This document shows positions 10,280 to 18,078 of a stretch of DNA of 64,000 nucleotides, in pieces. The notes beneath the pieces were generated by a model. That model was not told the origin of the DNA. It saw nothing but the letters and a program-made list of their open reading frames with translations, and did no database searches. The stretch is from CAVPFA01 sp963703655. Lineage in GTDB: Bacteria > Actinomycetota > Acidimicrobiia > Acidimicrobiales > Bog-793. Made by a program: the position numbers and the translations under genes. The stretch's first letter is position 1, and each line of letters begins with the position of its first letter. The stretch covers positions 1 through 64,000 of the forward strand of contig CAVPFA010000003.1 of the NCBI GenBank assembly GCA_963703655.1, given 5' to 3'.

Positions 10280-10293
10280 TCTCGGCCGCACCA
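10279..10293 (+). repeat. attR-like direct repeat
   Basis: Second copy of CTCTCGGCCGCACCA, identical to the tRNA-Leu 3' end at 4606-4620. It is not part of a tRNA here, since the bases upstream form no T arm. It marks the distal island boundary. Confidence 0.72.
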
Positions 10294-10362
10294 GTCTGCG
10301 AGCTTCGGCTCGGCAAGCCAAAAGACGAAGATGGACTGACGACGCGGCTCGCTTGCCGCGGC

Positions 10363-11685
10363 TCAGTGCGCCGGCGTCGCCATGGCGGCCATCGGCGAGA
10401 GAAGCTCGGCGTGTTGTCCGGCGGCCGGATGCGCGCGCGCGTGGCGAGGGACGCTGAGACGGGCGTGCCGCGCGCGGCCATGGTGCGGCTCGCTCTGGTC
10501 GTTTAAGTCATTCGCTGTCGCGCTCCGCTGCGGCTCGAGCGCCGCGTCGGCAATCTCCCGCTCCTGCACCGGCCAACCGATATCGAGCAGGCTCGGCGCC
10601 GGGAGCTGCGCGGTGGAGGAGGGCATCGCCACCAGAGCTTGATAGGGCCACGGCGAGGTTGCGGTGCCGGCTTCGATGGATGGCTGGTCGACTTCGATAT
10701 CTGCGGTGCTCGCCGTGCGGGTCAGCGCGTAATCCGGATCGAAAGCGCCTTCATCGGGCGTTGGCAGCTCGATCGCCCCGGACGTCGGGCTATCGGCGAG
10801 TTTCGGCCACGCCGGCCCATTGCCGCTGTCGTCCATCACGGTTTGCCCGGCCATCGACCACGCCACCGTCCATAGCGACCGTCCGGCAATCGGCCCTGGC
10901 GGCACCGTCGCCGATGGCACCACCTGCACGATGCGGAAGCCTTTGTCCTTTAACGCCTTGAGCAGGCCGGGCAGCGCCGCGACGGTCCAAGGGTGGATGT
11001 CGTGCAGCAGCAGCATGCCTTTGCCCTTGGCTTCGAGCCGGCTCATGGCGCGGGCGATGATTTGCGACGGCGAGATGTGGCGGTGCCAGTCGTCGGCCAC
11101 GGTGTCGGTCGAGAACACGACCAGCGAACGCGCGGCAAGCTCGCTCTCGACGACGTCGGTGCGCCCGAAACCCGGGATACGGAAAAATGGCGCCAGCCCG
11201 CCGCCTTCACCGAGCGCCGCGTTCACGTTGTCGATGCCGGCATCGATCTCCCATCGTATCTTCTCGTCCGATATGCGGTCGAAGCGGAGCGGATGATCCT
11301 GGCTGTGCGAACCGATCGTGTGGCCCTCGTCGTGAACGCGGCGCGCCACGGCGGGATAGGCTTTGGCCATTTCGCCGACCAGGAAGAACACCGCTTTCAC
11401 GCACTGCGACGCGAGGATATCGAGCACCTGGCTGGAATAGGGCGGCAGCGGGCCGTCGTCGAAGGTCAGCACGACCTCATGATCGTCGAGCGGCACCGTC
11501 TGCTGATAATTCAGCGTGCCGAGGCGCTGATAGTCGTTCGGATCGATGGTGATCACGCGGCTGGTGCCGATGGCGTCGGGATGGCCCGGGCAGTCCTGCG
11601 CGCGCGCGACCGACCCGGCGCCCAGCGTGACGCCGACCACCGCGCTCAAAACCGCAGCGCTCAAGATTGCCCTTGTCTTATACAT
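10363..11685 (-). CDS. Secreted polysaccharide deacetylase (NodB domain)
   Basis: 440 residues from ATG 11685, preceded by GAGGAA a few bases upstream. A signal peptide of about 29 residues ends at ARAQ. The NodB domain holds TFDDGP (about 74-79) with the catalytic Asp pair, the metal-binding HSQDH (about 127-131), and LLLHDIHPWT with the late catalytic His. It removes N- or O-acetyl groups from a polysaccharide in the periplasm or envelope; the substrate is not evident. The last 170 residues are low-complexity and do not resemble a known domain, and the final 40 are Ala/His/Arg-rich in a way that could reflect a frameshift near 10,500. Confidence 0.85.
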   Translation of the reverse strand: MYKTRAILSAAVLSAVVGVTLGAGSVARAQDCPGHPDAIGTSRVITIDPNDYQRLGTLNYQQTVPLDDHEVVLTFDDGPLPPYSSQVLDILASQCVKAVFFLVGEMAKAYPAVARRVHDEGHTIGSHSQDHPLRFDRISDEKIRWEIDAGIDNVNAALGEGGGLAPFFRIPGFGRTDVVESELAARSLVVFSTDTVADDWHRHISPSQIIARAMSRLEAKGKGMLLLHDIHPWTVAALPGLLKALKDKGFRIVQVVPSATVPPGPIAGRSLWTVAWSMAGQTVMDDSGNGPAWPKLADSPTSGAIELPTPDEGAFDPDYALTRTASTADIEVDQPSIEAGTATSPWPYQALVAMPSSTAQLPAPSLLDIGWPVQEREIADAALEPQRSATANDLNDQSEPHHGRARHARLSVPRHARAHPAAGQHAELLSPMAAMATPAH

Positions 11686-11889
11686 TTCCTCAGTCCCGGC
11701 CTCCCGATAGCCGCAAACCGCTGGTCCCTCAAAGGCGACCTTACCCACCTCGTCCCTGAACCGGGCATTAACGGCCCTAGGCGCCGCCAAGGCCTGTTGA
11801 TAAGTCAGGCGGTTAGCCGGGCTTTTCCTTACCGTTAATCATACGCCCCTAATCTGCCACGTCAGGGATTCCAGGACGGGGCGTGGGGT

Positions 11890-13746
11890 ATGAAGGCCGC
11901 TGCGGCAGCCCGGGCACGGTGGGCGGCACTCCGGCGGCGGCCGCCCGAGTCGAGGGCTCAAGCGGCGCTGCGTGGGGCTGCCTCGCACCTGTCCTCCTAT
12001 GTGCTGATGGCGCTCGCAGTGGCGATGCTGGCCTGCGCCGTGGCCGGCTTTGCCGTCACCTTGCGCGAGGATCACCGGCTTGCCGCCGAGCGGCATGCCG
12101 CGCTTGAGCTGGCGCTCGACGAGGTGCGCGGCGTGTTCGGCAACAGCGACGATTTCGACGATTCGAGGCTGCCCCTGATCGCCCGGCTCGCGGGCCTGAA
12201 GGATTTGCGTTTCGACACCGACGAGGACTTTACCGCCGGGCGCGAAGCGCAGTCGCTGCACGACGAGCGCGGCCGCATCGTCGGCTGGTTCAGCTGGGCG
12301 GCCGATCGGACGCTGATCCGCGCCGAGATCTGGCTGTGGGGGTTGATCGGCGCGGTCGGAACTTTGCTCGGCGTCTGCGCCTTTCTCGCCGCCGGCCTGA
12401 TCCAGCGGCTGGCGCGCTTGCTCGCGTCGAGCCTCAAGACCATCCGCAAACTGACCCGCGAGGACGCGCTGACTGGATTGCCCAATCACCGGGTGATGCT
12501 GGAAAGCCTCGATCAGGCGCTGGCGCGGCGCCGCTCCGGCATCGTGGTGCTGGCGCTCGTCGATATCGACGGTTTTCGCGAGGTCAACGACACCCACGGC
12601 CGCTCAGGCGGCGATGCGCTGTTGAAAAACATCGCCGAACGCCTGCACGCCAACCTGCCGGCCGGCGCCCAGTTCGGCCGCTTCGACGACGACGAATTCG
12701 CCGTCATCATGAGCAGCGAAGATACGCAAACTGCGGGCGCGCTCGCCGAGGCATTGCGGGTATCGCTGCAACGGCCGATCTTCATGGAGCAGAATTGGCA
12801 AATCAGCGCCGGCATCGGCATTGCGCAAGCGCCCGACGACGGCGGCACCGCCGAGGAGCTCAGCCGACGCGCCGACCTGGCGCTGCGTTCCGGCAAGCGC
12901 GGCGGCCGCGGCATGGTCCGGTGCTTCGAGCCCGCTATCGAAATGGAATATTCCGAACAGCGCTTCATAAGGCGCGAGCTCGAATCCGCGCTCTCCTCGG
13001 GCGGCCTCGACGTGCATTACCAGCCCGTGGTCGCCGCCGCCGGCGGCGCCATGATCGGGGTCGAGGCGCTGCTGCGCTGGACCCATCCGACGCGCGGCGC
13101 CATCGGGCCGTCGGTCTTCATTCCGCTCGCCGAGCAGAGCGGCCTGATGCCCCAGCTCGGCGAATTCGTGCTGCGCCGCGCGCTGACAGATGGCGTGCGC
13201 TGGCCGCACCTGACCGTGGCGGTGAACCTGTCGCCGATCCAAATCCGCGACCGCAAACTGGTCTACCTTGTCGCCGCGGTCATCGCCGAAAGCGGCATTG
13301 CGCCGTCGCGCGTGATCTTCGAAGTGACCGAAGGCGTGCTCATCGAAGATCCGCAGGAGACCTTGCAGCGGCTCGAAGCGTTGCGCGCGTTGGGCGTCAG
13401 CATCGCGCTCGACGATTTCGGCACCGGCTATTCGAGCTTGAGCTACCTGCAAAAGTTTCCGTTCAGCCAGATCAAGATCGACCGCGCCTTTGTCGGTTCT
13501 CTGGGTACCACCGGCCATGCCGGCGCCATCATTCAATCCATCGTCGCGCTCGGTCACGCGCTCGGCATGAAGGTCTTGGCCGAAGGCGTCGAGACCGACG
13601 AGCAGCGCGTGCTGCTGCGGCTCGCCGGCTGCGACGAGATGCAGGGCTTTCTGTTTGCCAAACCGCGGCCGGCAGAGGCGATCGACAAGGTCGCGGTACG
13701 GCCAGCCAATGGCCGTTCAGCGCCAAAGCTTGCCGCTGCACGCTGA
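11890..13746 (+). CDS. Membrane GGDEF/EAL protein with degenerate GGDEF
   Basis: 618 residues. One membrane helix near 37-60 and another near 145-165 flank a periplasmic segment. A GGDEF domain then covers about 195-350 and an EAL domain about 365-600. The GGDEF signature reads RFDDDEFAVI, so the two glycines that bind GTP are replaced and cyclase activity is unlikely. The EAL domain keeps EALLRW, EVTEGVL, DDFGTGYSS, IKIDR and LAEGVET, so c-di-GMP phosphodiesterase activity is expected, perhaps allosterically tuned by the GGDEF part. It is divergent from the deacetylase, with about 200 bases between. Confidence 0.88.
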   Translation: MKAAAAARARWAALRRRPPESRAQAALRGAASHLSSYVLMALAVAMLACAVAGFAVTLREDHRLAAERHAALELALDEVRGVFGNSDDFDDSRLPLIARLAGLKDLRFDTDEDFTAGREAQSLHDERGRIVGWFSWAADRTLIRAEIWLWGLIGAVGTLLGVCAFLAAGLIQRLARLLASSLKTIRKLTREDALTGLPNHRVMLESLDQALARRRSGIVVLALVDIDGFREVNDTHGRSGGDALLKNIAERLHANLPAGAQFGRFDDDEFAVIMSSEDTQTAGALAEALRVSLQRPIFMEQNWQISAGIGIAQAPDDGGTAEELSRRADLALRSGKRGGRGMVRCFEPAIEMEYSEQRFIRRELESALSSGGLDVHYQPVVAAAGGAMIGVEALLRWTHPTRGAIGPSVFIPLAEQSGLMPQLGEFVLRRALTDGVRWPHLTVAVNLSPIQIRDRKLVYLVAAVIAESGIAPSRVIFEVTEGVLIEDPQETLQRLEALRALGVSIALDDFGTGYSSLSYLQKFPFSQIKIDRAFVGSLGTTGHAGAIIQSIVALGHALGMKVLAEGVETDEQRVLLRLAGCDEMQGFLFAKPRPAEAIDKVAVRPANGRSAPKLAAAR

Positions 13747-13806
13747 CACGCCGGCCGCCAGCGGCTACCTTGTCTTGTGCACCCTTCGCCTCATGCGGCC
13801 GAGGCC

Positions 13807-14075
13807 ATGGAGCGCTCGATGGTCCAAAACAGCTTTCCCGGTCTCGATTTCGGCCTCGGCAGCGACATCGACATGCTGCGCGACACGGTGCGCGCTTTTG
13901 CCCAGAACAAGGTCGCGCCGTACGCGGCCGAGATCGACCGCTCCAACAGCTTTCCACGGAAGCTGTGGCCACAGCTCGGCGAGCTCGGGCTCTTAGGCGT
14001 CACGGTCGAGGAGGAGTGGGGCGGGGCGGGGCTCGGCTATCTCGCCCATTGCGTCGCCATGGAGGAGATTTCGCG
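13807..14075 (+). CDS. Acyl-CoA dehydrogenase (isovaleryl-CoA dehydrogenase type), truncated at contig join
   Basis: Only the first 90 or so residues remain: FPGLDFGLGSDIDMLRDTVR, then a helical acyl-CoA dehydrogenase N-domain (VRAFAQNKVAPYAAEIDRSN), then GELGLLGVTVEEEWGGAGLGYLAH and CVAMEEISR. The family continues with a serine-rich loop and an NLCVNQI-like strand, which is absent. The frame instead runs into antisense of the DHFR-family gene. ATG 13807 or 13819 are both plausible starts. It would act in leucine / branched-chain acyl-CoA degradation, consistent with the propionyl-CoA carboxylase in the same half. The truncation is at 14,071-14,077. Confidence 0.85.
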
Positions 14076-14077
14076 GA
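14071..14077. other. Junction between alphaproteobacterial and actinobacterial sequence
   Basis: On the plus strand the acyl-CoA dehydrogenase ends after EEISR. On the minus strand the DHFR-family protein ends after GDRDVR. Both break points fall on the same few bases (TCGCGGA). The gene repertoire changes phylum here. There is no recombinase, insertion sequence or repeat at the point. Confidence 0.8.
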
Positions 14078-14504
14078 CGTCCCGGTCGCCGGCGGCCTCG
14101 CGGGCCTGGTCGAGCGCGGTGTCGATGCCGTCGTTGACGAAGTGGAAGGTGGTCCCGCCCGGCCGCTCGCAAGGGTCACGCTTCTCGTGCGTCACGACGA
14201 AGACCGGCGTATGGAACGGCGCCTCCTCCGGCCACGCCTGCTCGCCGAGGTCGAACATGCGCTTGCCCATCACGCTCGCGCCGCTGCGCTCGAACGTCTC
14301 CCGCACGATGTCGTTCTCGCGCCCTTCCTCGCCGCCCTCGCCGAGCTTCAGGTTCTCCCGGAAGAACCGCTGCGGGAATATCCACTGCTGCAGTTCCGTC
14401 CACTGCGCCATCCAGCGCTGCGCATCCGGGTCGTCCATGTGCTCCTCGGGCGCGACGAACCCGTCCAGCGACATCGTCACGCTGAAGAACACTTTCCCGG
14501 CCAT
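14073..14504 (-). CDS. Dihydrofolate reductase family protein (RibD C-terminal fold), truncated
   Basis: About 144 residues remain. MAGKVFFSVTMSLDGFVAPE is the standard opening of YyaP/RibD-C-like reductases, then GASVMGKRMFDLGEQAW, PVFVVTH and FVNDGIDTALDQAREAAGDRDVR. The missing end would contain the GGADTIRQ segment and the last strand. Such genes form operons with ArsR regulators and SRPBCC proteins in actinobacteria, as here. Its ATG overlaps the SRPBCC stop (TGATG). Substrate unknown; true folate reduction is not implied. Confidence 0.85.
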
Positions 14505-15011
14505 CAGTCCTCAACTCCCTTCCGAACGATCTCGGTGACGTAGGCAGCCAGGTTGCTCAGCGTCTGCTGGCCGCCCTCGATCGCGTGGTACTTCTCGACC
14601 GCCTCGTCGCGCAGCTCCTTGGTGGGGAACACCGCACGCATCTCGATCCGGGTCGCCGCGCCGTCGGGCGCGAACGTCAAGACCGACTGAAAGGCGTTCG
14701 GGTCGCCGCGGGACTCACCGTGCAGCAGGCGCGATCCGCTCCGGCGGGGCGATCTCGGTCCAGGAGATCCACTCCTCGTAGTCCGTCCCGTCCGGTCCGT
14801 GCATGACGAAGTCCCACTCCCCGCCGACGCGGAACTCGAACGCCCGCGTGGTGGTGGTGAACCCGTCCGGGCCCCACCACCGCGACAGGTGCCGCACCTC
14901 GGTGAACGCCTCGAACACCAGCTCCCGAGGCGCACTGATGACCCGGGAGATCACGATCTCGCGGTCGGCCGTCGCGGACTGCGCCGGCGCTCCTCGTCCC
15001 GTAGCGCTCAT
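14504..15011 (-). CDS. SRPBCC (AHSA1-like) domain protein, frameshifted
   Basis: The N-terminal frame has REIVISRVISAPRELVFEAF, then TEVRHLSRWWGPDGFTTTT and GGEWDFVMHGPDGTDYEEW. The C-terminal frame has RGDPNAFQSVLTFAPDGAAT and GGQQTLSNLAAYV. One indel near 14,735 joins them to about 168 residues, the normal AHSA1/YndB length. This is a hydrophobic-pocket START-like fold with unknown ligand. It is the middle gene of an arsR-SRPBCC-DHFR operon; 12 bases separate it from arsR. Confidence 0.8.
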
Positions 15012-15023
15012 CAGCTACTCCTC

Positions 15024-15355
15024 CTACCTTGCCTGCTTGAGGTCCTGCACGTACTCGTCCAGCCGGTCAAAGCTCTCGTTCCAGAACAGCTCGAACCCGC
15101 CGGTCCACTCGTGAACCGGTCGCAGCCCGCGGGCGTCAAGGCCGTACAGGCGTTGCTTGCCTGCCTTGCGGTCCCGAACCAGTCCGACCTCCCGGAGCAC
15201 CCGCAGGTGTTTGGACGCCCCCGGCTGGGTCATCCCCAGCTCCTGGCCGATTCGGTCACCGGCCCCTCACCCGCCCGCAGCAGCACCAGGATCTCCCGGC
15301 GCTGCTGTTCGGCGATCGCGTTGAAGACGTCCGACGTCGTCGCAGCTCTTGCCAT
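15024..15355 (-). CDS. ArsR/SmtB-family regulator, frameshifted
   Basis: From ATG 15355: MARAATTSDVFNAIAEQQRR, then EILVLLRAGEGPV. One base is missing near 15,258. The frame then continues RIGQELGMTQPGASKHLRVL with the winged-helix recognition helix, then REVGLVRDRKAGKQRLYGLDARGLRPVHEW. No metal-binding Cys pair is seen, as is usual for the ArsR proteins paired with SRPBCC genes. It probably represses its own operon through the palindrome just upstream. An ATG at 15367 is also in frame but lies in that palindrome. Confidence 0.85.
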
Positions 15356-15364
15356 GGCGACAAT

Positions 15365-15386
15365 CATATTCCGATATCGGCATATG
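15365..15386. promoter_or_regulatory. Candidate ArsR operator, 22-bp near-perfect palindrome
   Basis: Outer arms CATAT and ATATG flank the self-complementary centre CCGATATCGG. 20 of 22 positions are symmetrical. It lies 10 bases upstream of the preferred arsR start, in an otherwise GC-rich region. Confidence 0.7.
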
Positions 15387-15471
15387 TCAAGCCGGGAGGA
15401 ATCAGGCGCGTCTTGTCAGATGACGATCGTGACCCTTGTCACGCGCGCTCTAGCCGGTAATATCAGGTGGC

Positions 15472-15927
15472 TCAAGGCGCCTCAGATGGCCTGGGATCGA
15501 GGCTCAACGAACGTGAGTTGATGCAGTACCGCTGGCCGGTCGGCCGCGGCCCGTCGTCGAACACGTGCCCGAGGTGCGAGCCGCAGGCCCGGCAGACCAC
15601 TTCGGTCCTCTCCATCCCGAAGGCCCGATCCCGGTGGAGCTCGACGGCGCGGGCGACGGTGGGCTCGGTGAAGCTCGGCCAGCCCGTACCCGAGTCGAAC
15701 TTGGCGTCAGAGCTGAACAGCTCCGCCCCGCACGCCGCGCAGCGGTACATCCCGTCGATGTGGCAGTCGAAGTACTGACCGGTGAACGCGGGCTCCGTGC
15801 CGGCCTTGCGCAAGACTCGGTACTGCTCGGGGGTCAAGCGGTTGCGCCACTCATCCTCGGAGCGCGCCACCTCGCGTGGAGTCTCCTGCTCGCTCCTCGC
15901 GGCTTTGGAAGTTCGAAGTCGGAACAT
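15472..15927 (-). CDS. msrB: Peptide-methionine (R)-S-oxide reductase MsrB
   Basis: 151 residues. WRNRLTPEQYRVLRKAGTEP and the substrate strand FTGQYFDCHIDGMYRC are followed by zinc-binding CAAC and CRACG, the GTGWPSF motif, and HVFDDGPRPTGQRYCINSRSL with the catalytic Cys in RYCINS. It reduces methionine-R-sulfoxide in proteins in the cytoplasm with thioredoxin. It is a single-domain enzyme of normal length. The N-terminal 25 residues are not conserved, so a later start is possible. Confidence 0.92.
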   Translation of the reverse strand: MFRLRTSKAARSEQETPREVARSEDEWRNRLTPEQYRVLRKAGTEPAFTGQYFDCHIDGMYRCAACGAELFSSDAKFDSGTGWPSFTEPTVARAVELHRDRAFGMERTEVVCRACGSHLGHVFDDGPRPTGQRYCINSRSLSLDPRPSEAP

Positions 15928-16045
15928 GTCATTCAGTCTTGCTCACCAGCTCAACCGTTACGTCGAGCGGCTCGCTTTATGCTCCCCAGATGCCCGATGT
16001 CCCCTCTCGAGCGCGCTAGGCAGAGCGGTCCCCGTGCGTCAGCGC

Positions 16046-17596
16046 ATGTCGGGCCTGACGCCGGGTTCGGCGCAGACCGAGCTGCTGATCGGCGAGGTGT
16101 TCGGTGGTGCTGCCCAGCCCGCACCCAATCGGGTCGCGGTGTCGCTCGGCGAGCGGTCGCTCACCTTTGGCGAGATCGATCGGTCGTCGAACCGGCTGGG
16201 ACGCGGGCTGCGCGATCTCGGCGTCGGCCTCGGTGGGCGCGTCGCGGTCGTCGGGGCGACGAACCTCGATCTCGTCTCGCTCTTCGCGGCCACGGCCAAG
16301 CTCGGCGCCGTCTACGCCGCGATCGACCCGCGACTCGAGGTCCCGGCGCTGGTCGACCTGCTGGCCGTAGCCCGTCCGTCGGTGGTCGTCATCGACGACG
16401 AGCGAGCCACCTGGTCCGGGGATCTCGCAGCCGCGCTCGACGCTCCCGCCATCGGACTCGCACGACTGGTCCGCAGCAGCGCCGGGGACGACGACGGCGA
16501 GCTCTCGGTCTCCGGGCTGCGGGAGCTCGACCCTCAATCGCTCTTGTTCTCCTCGAGCGGCACGGGCCGGCCGAAGGCCGTCGTGCTCTCACACAGGGCG
16601 CAATACCTGAGGACCCAGCTCGGGGCGCCCTGGAGCCGTGACGAGAGCGCGGTGTGCTCGTACGCGCTCGCCGATCCCATCGCGTGGGAGATCATTCTCC
16701 GCCAGTGGCATGGGCGCGCCCACGTGGCGCTCCTCGACGCTCACGACCCGTCCGCCCTCTGCGATGCTGTCGGGCGCCACGGGGCCGCACATGTGACCGC
16801 GTCGCTTTCGTTCTTGCGCGAGACGCTTGCCTTCGTGGCCTCTGACCGCGACAAGGCGTCGCAGCTCGGCTCGCTCCGACGCATCGACGTCGTTGGTGCC
16901 GCCCTTCCCGGCCAGATCCTGGACACGATCGCCTCAGTGCTCCCCCGGGTCCGCCTCCGACTCGTCTACCGCCGTGCAGAGGCGGGCGACCTTGCCTGCG
17001 CTGAAGGCCCCGACCTCCGCGCTAAGCCCGGCAGCTGCGGCATTCCATCTTCGTTCGCCGAGGTGAGAATCGAGCGAACCGGTGAGTTGTGCGTGCGCGG
17101 ACCGCTCCTGTTCGACGGCTACTTCGACGACGCAGACGCAACCGCGGCCGCGGTCGTCGACGGCTGGTACCACACCGGCGACGTCGGCGAGATCGACGGC
17201 GAGGGTTGGCTGACGATCCTCGGCCGGGTCCGCGACGTCATCCGGACACCTTCCGGCGGGGTCGTCCCGATCGAGGTCGAGACCGCGATCGCGAGCCACG
17301 TCGGCGTCGGCGACGTGGCCGTCGTAGGCCTGCCCGACGGAGATCTCGGGCATATGGTGTGTGCGGTTGTCGTCCCGGCGCCCGGGCACGACCCCCCGTC
17401 GCTCGCCGACCTCCGATCGTTCTGCGAGAGCCGCATCGAGTCGTTCAAACGACCAAACCGGCTGATCGTCGTCGACGCCATCCCGCGAACCGAGGTGACA
17501 AATCAGGTGAAGCGTCCCCTGCTCAGCGAGCAGCTGCAGCTCAGCCACTCGGCGGGTAGTCGGCCATCCGGCAAGGGATGTCCGCATCCTCGTTGA
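16046..17596 (+). CDS. AMP-dependent acyl-CoA synthetase / ligase-like protein
   Basis: About 516 residues from ATG 16046. ANL-superfamily motifs are in order: the AMP-binding P-loop-like LFSSSGTGRPKAVVLSH (about 170), GELCVRGPLLFDGYFDD, YHTGDVGEIDGEGWLTILGR (about 375) and a C-terminal lysine in TEVTNQVKRPLL. It activates a carboxylic acid as an acyl-adenylate, probably forming a CoA thioester. The core between 270 and 345 is shorter and the usual YG.TE substrate motif reads VYRRAEAG, so specificity or activity may be altered. The 3' end overlaps the convergent gene by 56 bases. A GTG at 16034 is an alternative start. Confidence 0.8.
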   Translation: MSGLTPGSAQTELLIGEVFGGAAQPAPNRVAVSLGERSLTFGEIDRSSNRLGRGLRDLGVGLGGRVAVVGATNLDLVSLFAATAKLGAVYAAIDPRLEVPALVDLLAVARPSVVVIDDERATWSGDLAAALDAPAIGLARLVRSSAGDDDGELSVSGLRELDPQSLLFSSSGTGRPKAVVLSHRAQYLRTQLGAPWSRDESAVCSYALADPIAWEIILRQWHGRAHVALLDAHDPSALCDAVGRHGAAHVTASLSFLRETLAFVASDRDKASQLGSLRRIDVVGAALPGQILDTIASVLPRVRLRLVYRRAEAGDLACAEGPDLRAKPGSCGIPSSFAEVRIERTGELCVRGPLLFDGYFDDADATAAAVVDGWYHTGDVGEIDGEGWLTILGRVRDVIRTPSGGVVPIEVETAIASHVGVGDVAVVGLPDGDLGHMVCAVVVPAPGHDPPSLADLRSFCESRIESFKRPNRLIVVDAIPRTEVTNQVKRPLLSEQLQLSHSAGSRPSGKGCPHPR

Positions 17597-17930
17597 GGCG
17601 CCAGCTCGCGCAGATGCGGTGGTAGCCGTCGGCGATCGTCAGTGGAGCCGCGCCCGGCAGATGACCCCTGACGAGCAGGACCGGCGAGAGCCCTACTCCC
17701 ATTTTGACCTTCTTCAGGTCGGAGGCGACGTGAGGGTTGTCCGGCGGAAGCAGCGGCAGGTTACTGGCGCGGAGGAGATCCTTGGCCTGCCAGTGCCCGA
17801 TCGGTGCGGCTCGAAGCTCCTCGACGAGCCTGTTGACAGCAGCGTCGGGCAATATCAGCGACAGGTAGCTCGCAGCCGCCGGATAATCGTGCTCGTCCGG
17901 CTCTTGCTTCCAGTGCTCTTTGTCTGACAT
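17541..17930 (-). CDS. Conserved hypothetical protein with DGYHR motif
   Basis: 129 residues. HWQAKDLLRASNLPLLPPDN, then KVKMGVGLSPVLLVRGHLPG and LTIADGYHRICASWRLNEDA resemble a ParB/Srx-like fold, where a DGHHR-type box binds nucleotide. No HTH follows. I do not recognise a named family and cannot assign a function. It overlaps the 3' end of the convergent acyl-CoA synthetase. Confidence 0.7.
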   Translation of the reverse strand: MSDKEHWKQEPDEHDYPAAASYLSLILPDAAVNRLVEELRAAPIGHWQAKDLLRASNLPLLPPDNPHVASDLKKVKMGVGLSPVLLVRGHLPGAAPLTIADGYHRICASWRLNEDADIPCRMADYPPSG

Positions 17931-17998
17931 GGCGCCTTCCCTTCCCCATCGGTTCGTTCGGCCGGCACTTTGTCGCCCCCCACCACCGACCTTCGTCG

Positions 17999-18038
17999 GT
18001 TCACGCCGCCGGCGTTTCGTCTGTTCACGCCGCCGGCG
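17999..18038. repeat. 16-bp direct repeat, two copies
   Basis: GTTCACGCCGCCGGCG occurs at 17999-18014 and 18023-18038, 24 bases apart, in the gap between the ABC transporter stop and the upstream gene. No function evident. Confidence 0.5.
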
Positions 18039-18078
18039 CGTTGTTGGTCCGCCCCACCGGCGGCAGCCCTGCCTCCAG

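Larger units (their letters stand above)
4606..10293. mobile_element. tRNA-Leu-anchored genomic island with serine recombinase and two ParB/RepB genes
   Basis: The element lies between the 3' end of tRNA-Leu(GAG) and a second 15-bp copy of that end (CTCTCGGCCGCACCA). Inside are a large serine recombinase, two ParB/RepB-family genes, an HTH-like gene, HigB/HigA and an XRE regulator; none is a housekeeping gene. Composition differs from the flanks: 5341-5400 holds 28 G+C in 60, while 4381-4440 holds 40 in 60. The tRNA is regenerated intact, as expected for integration into a tRNA 3' end. Large serine recombinases seldom use tRNA ends and no tyrosine integrase is present, so either this recombinase family has that habit or an integrase gene has been lost. 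Confidence 0.7.

Noticed and set aside
14073..15355. Horizontal transfer of an actinobacterial operon into an alphaproteobacterium
   Set aside because: The actinobacterial signal does not return to alphaproteobacterial within the remaining 50 kb, and both boundary genes are cut without a mobile element. A chimeric join explains it better.
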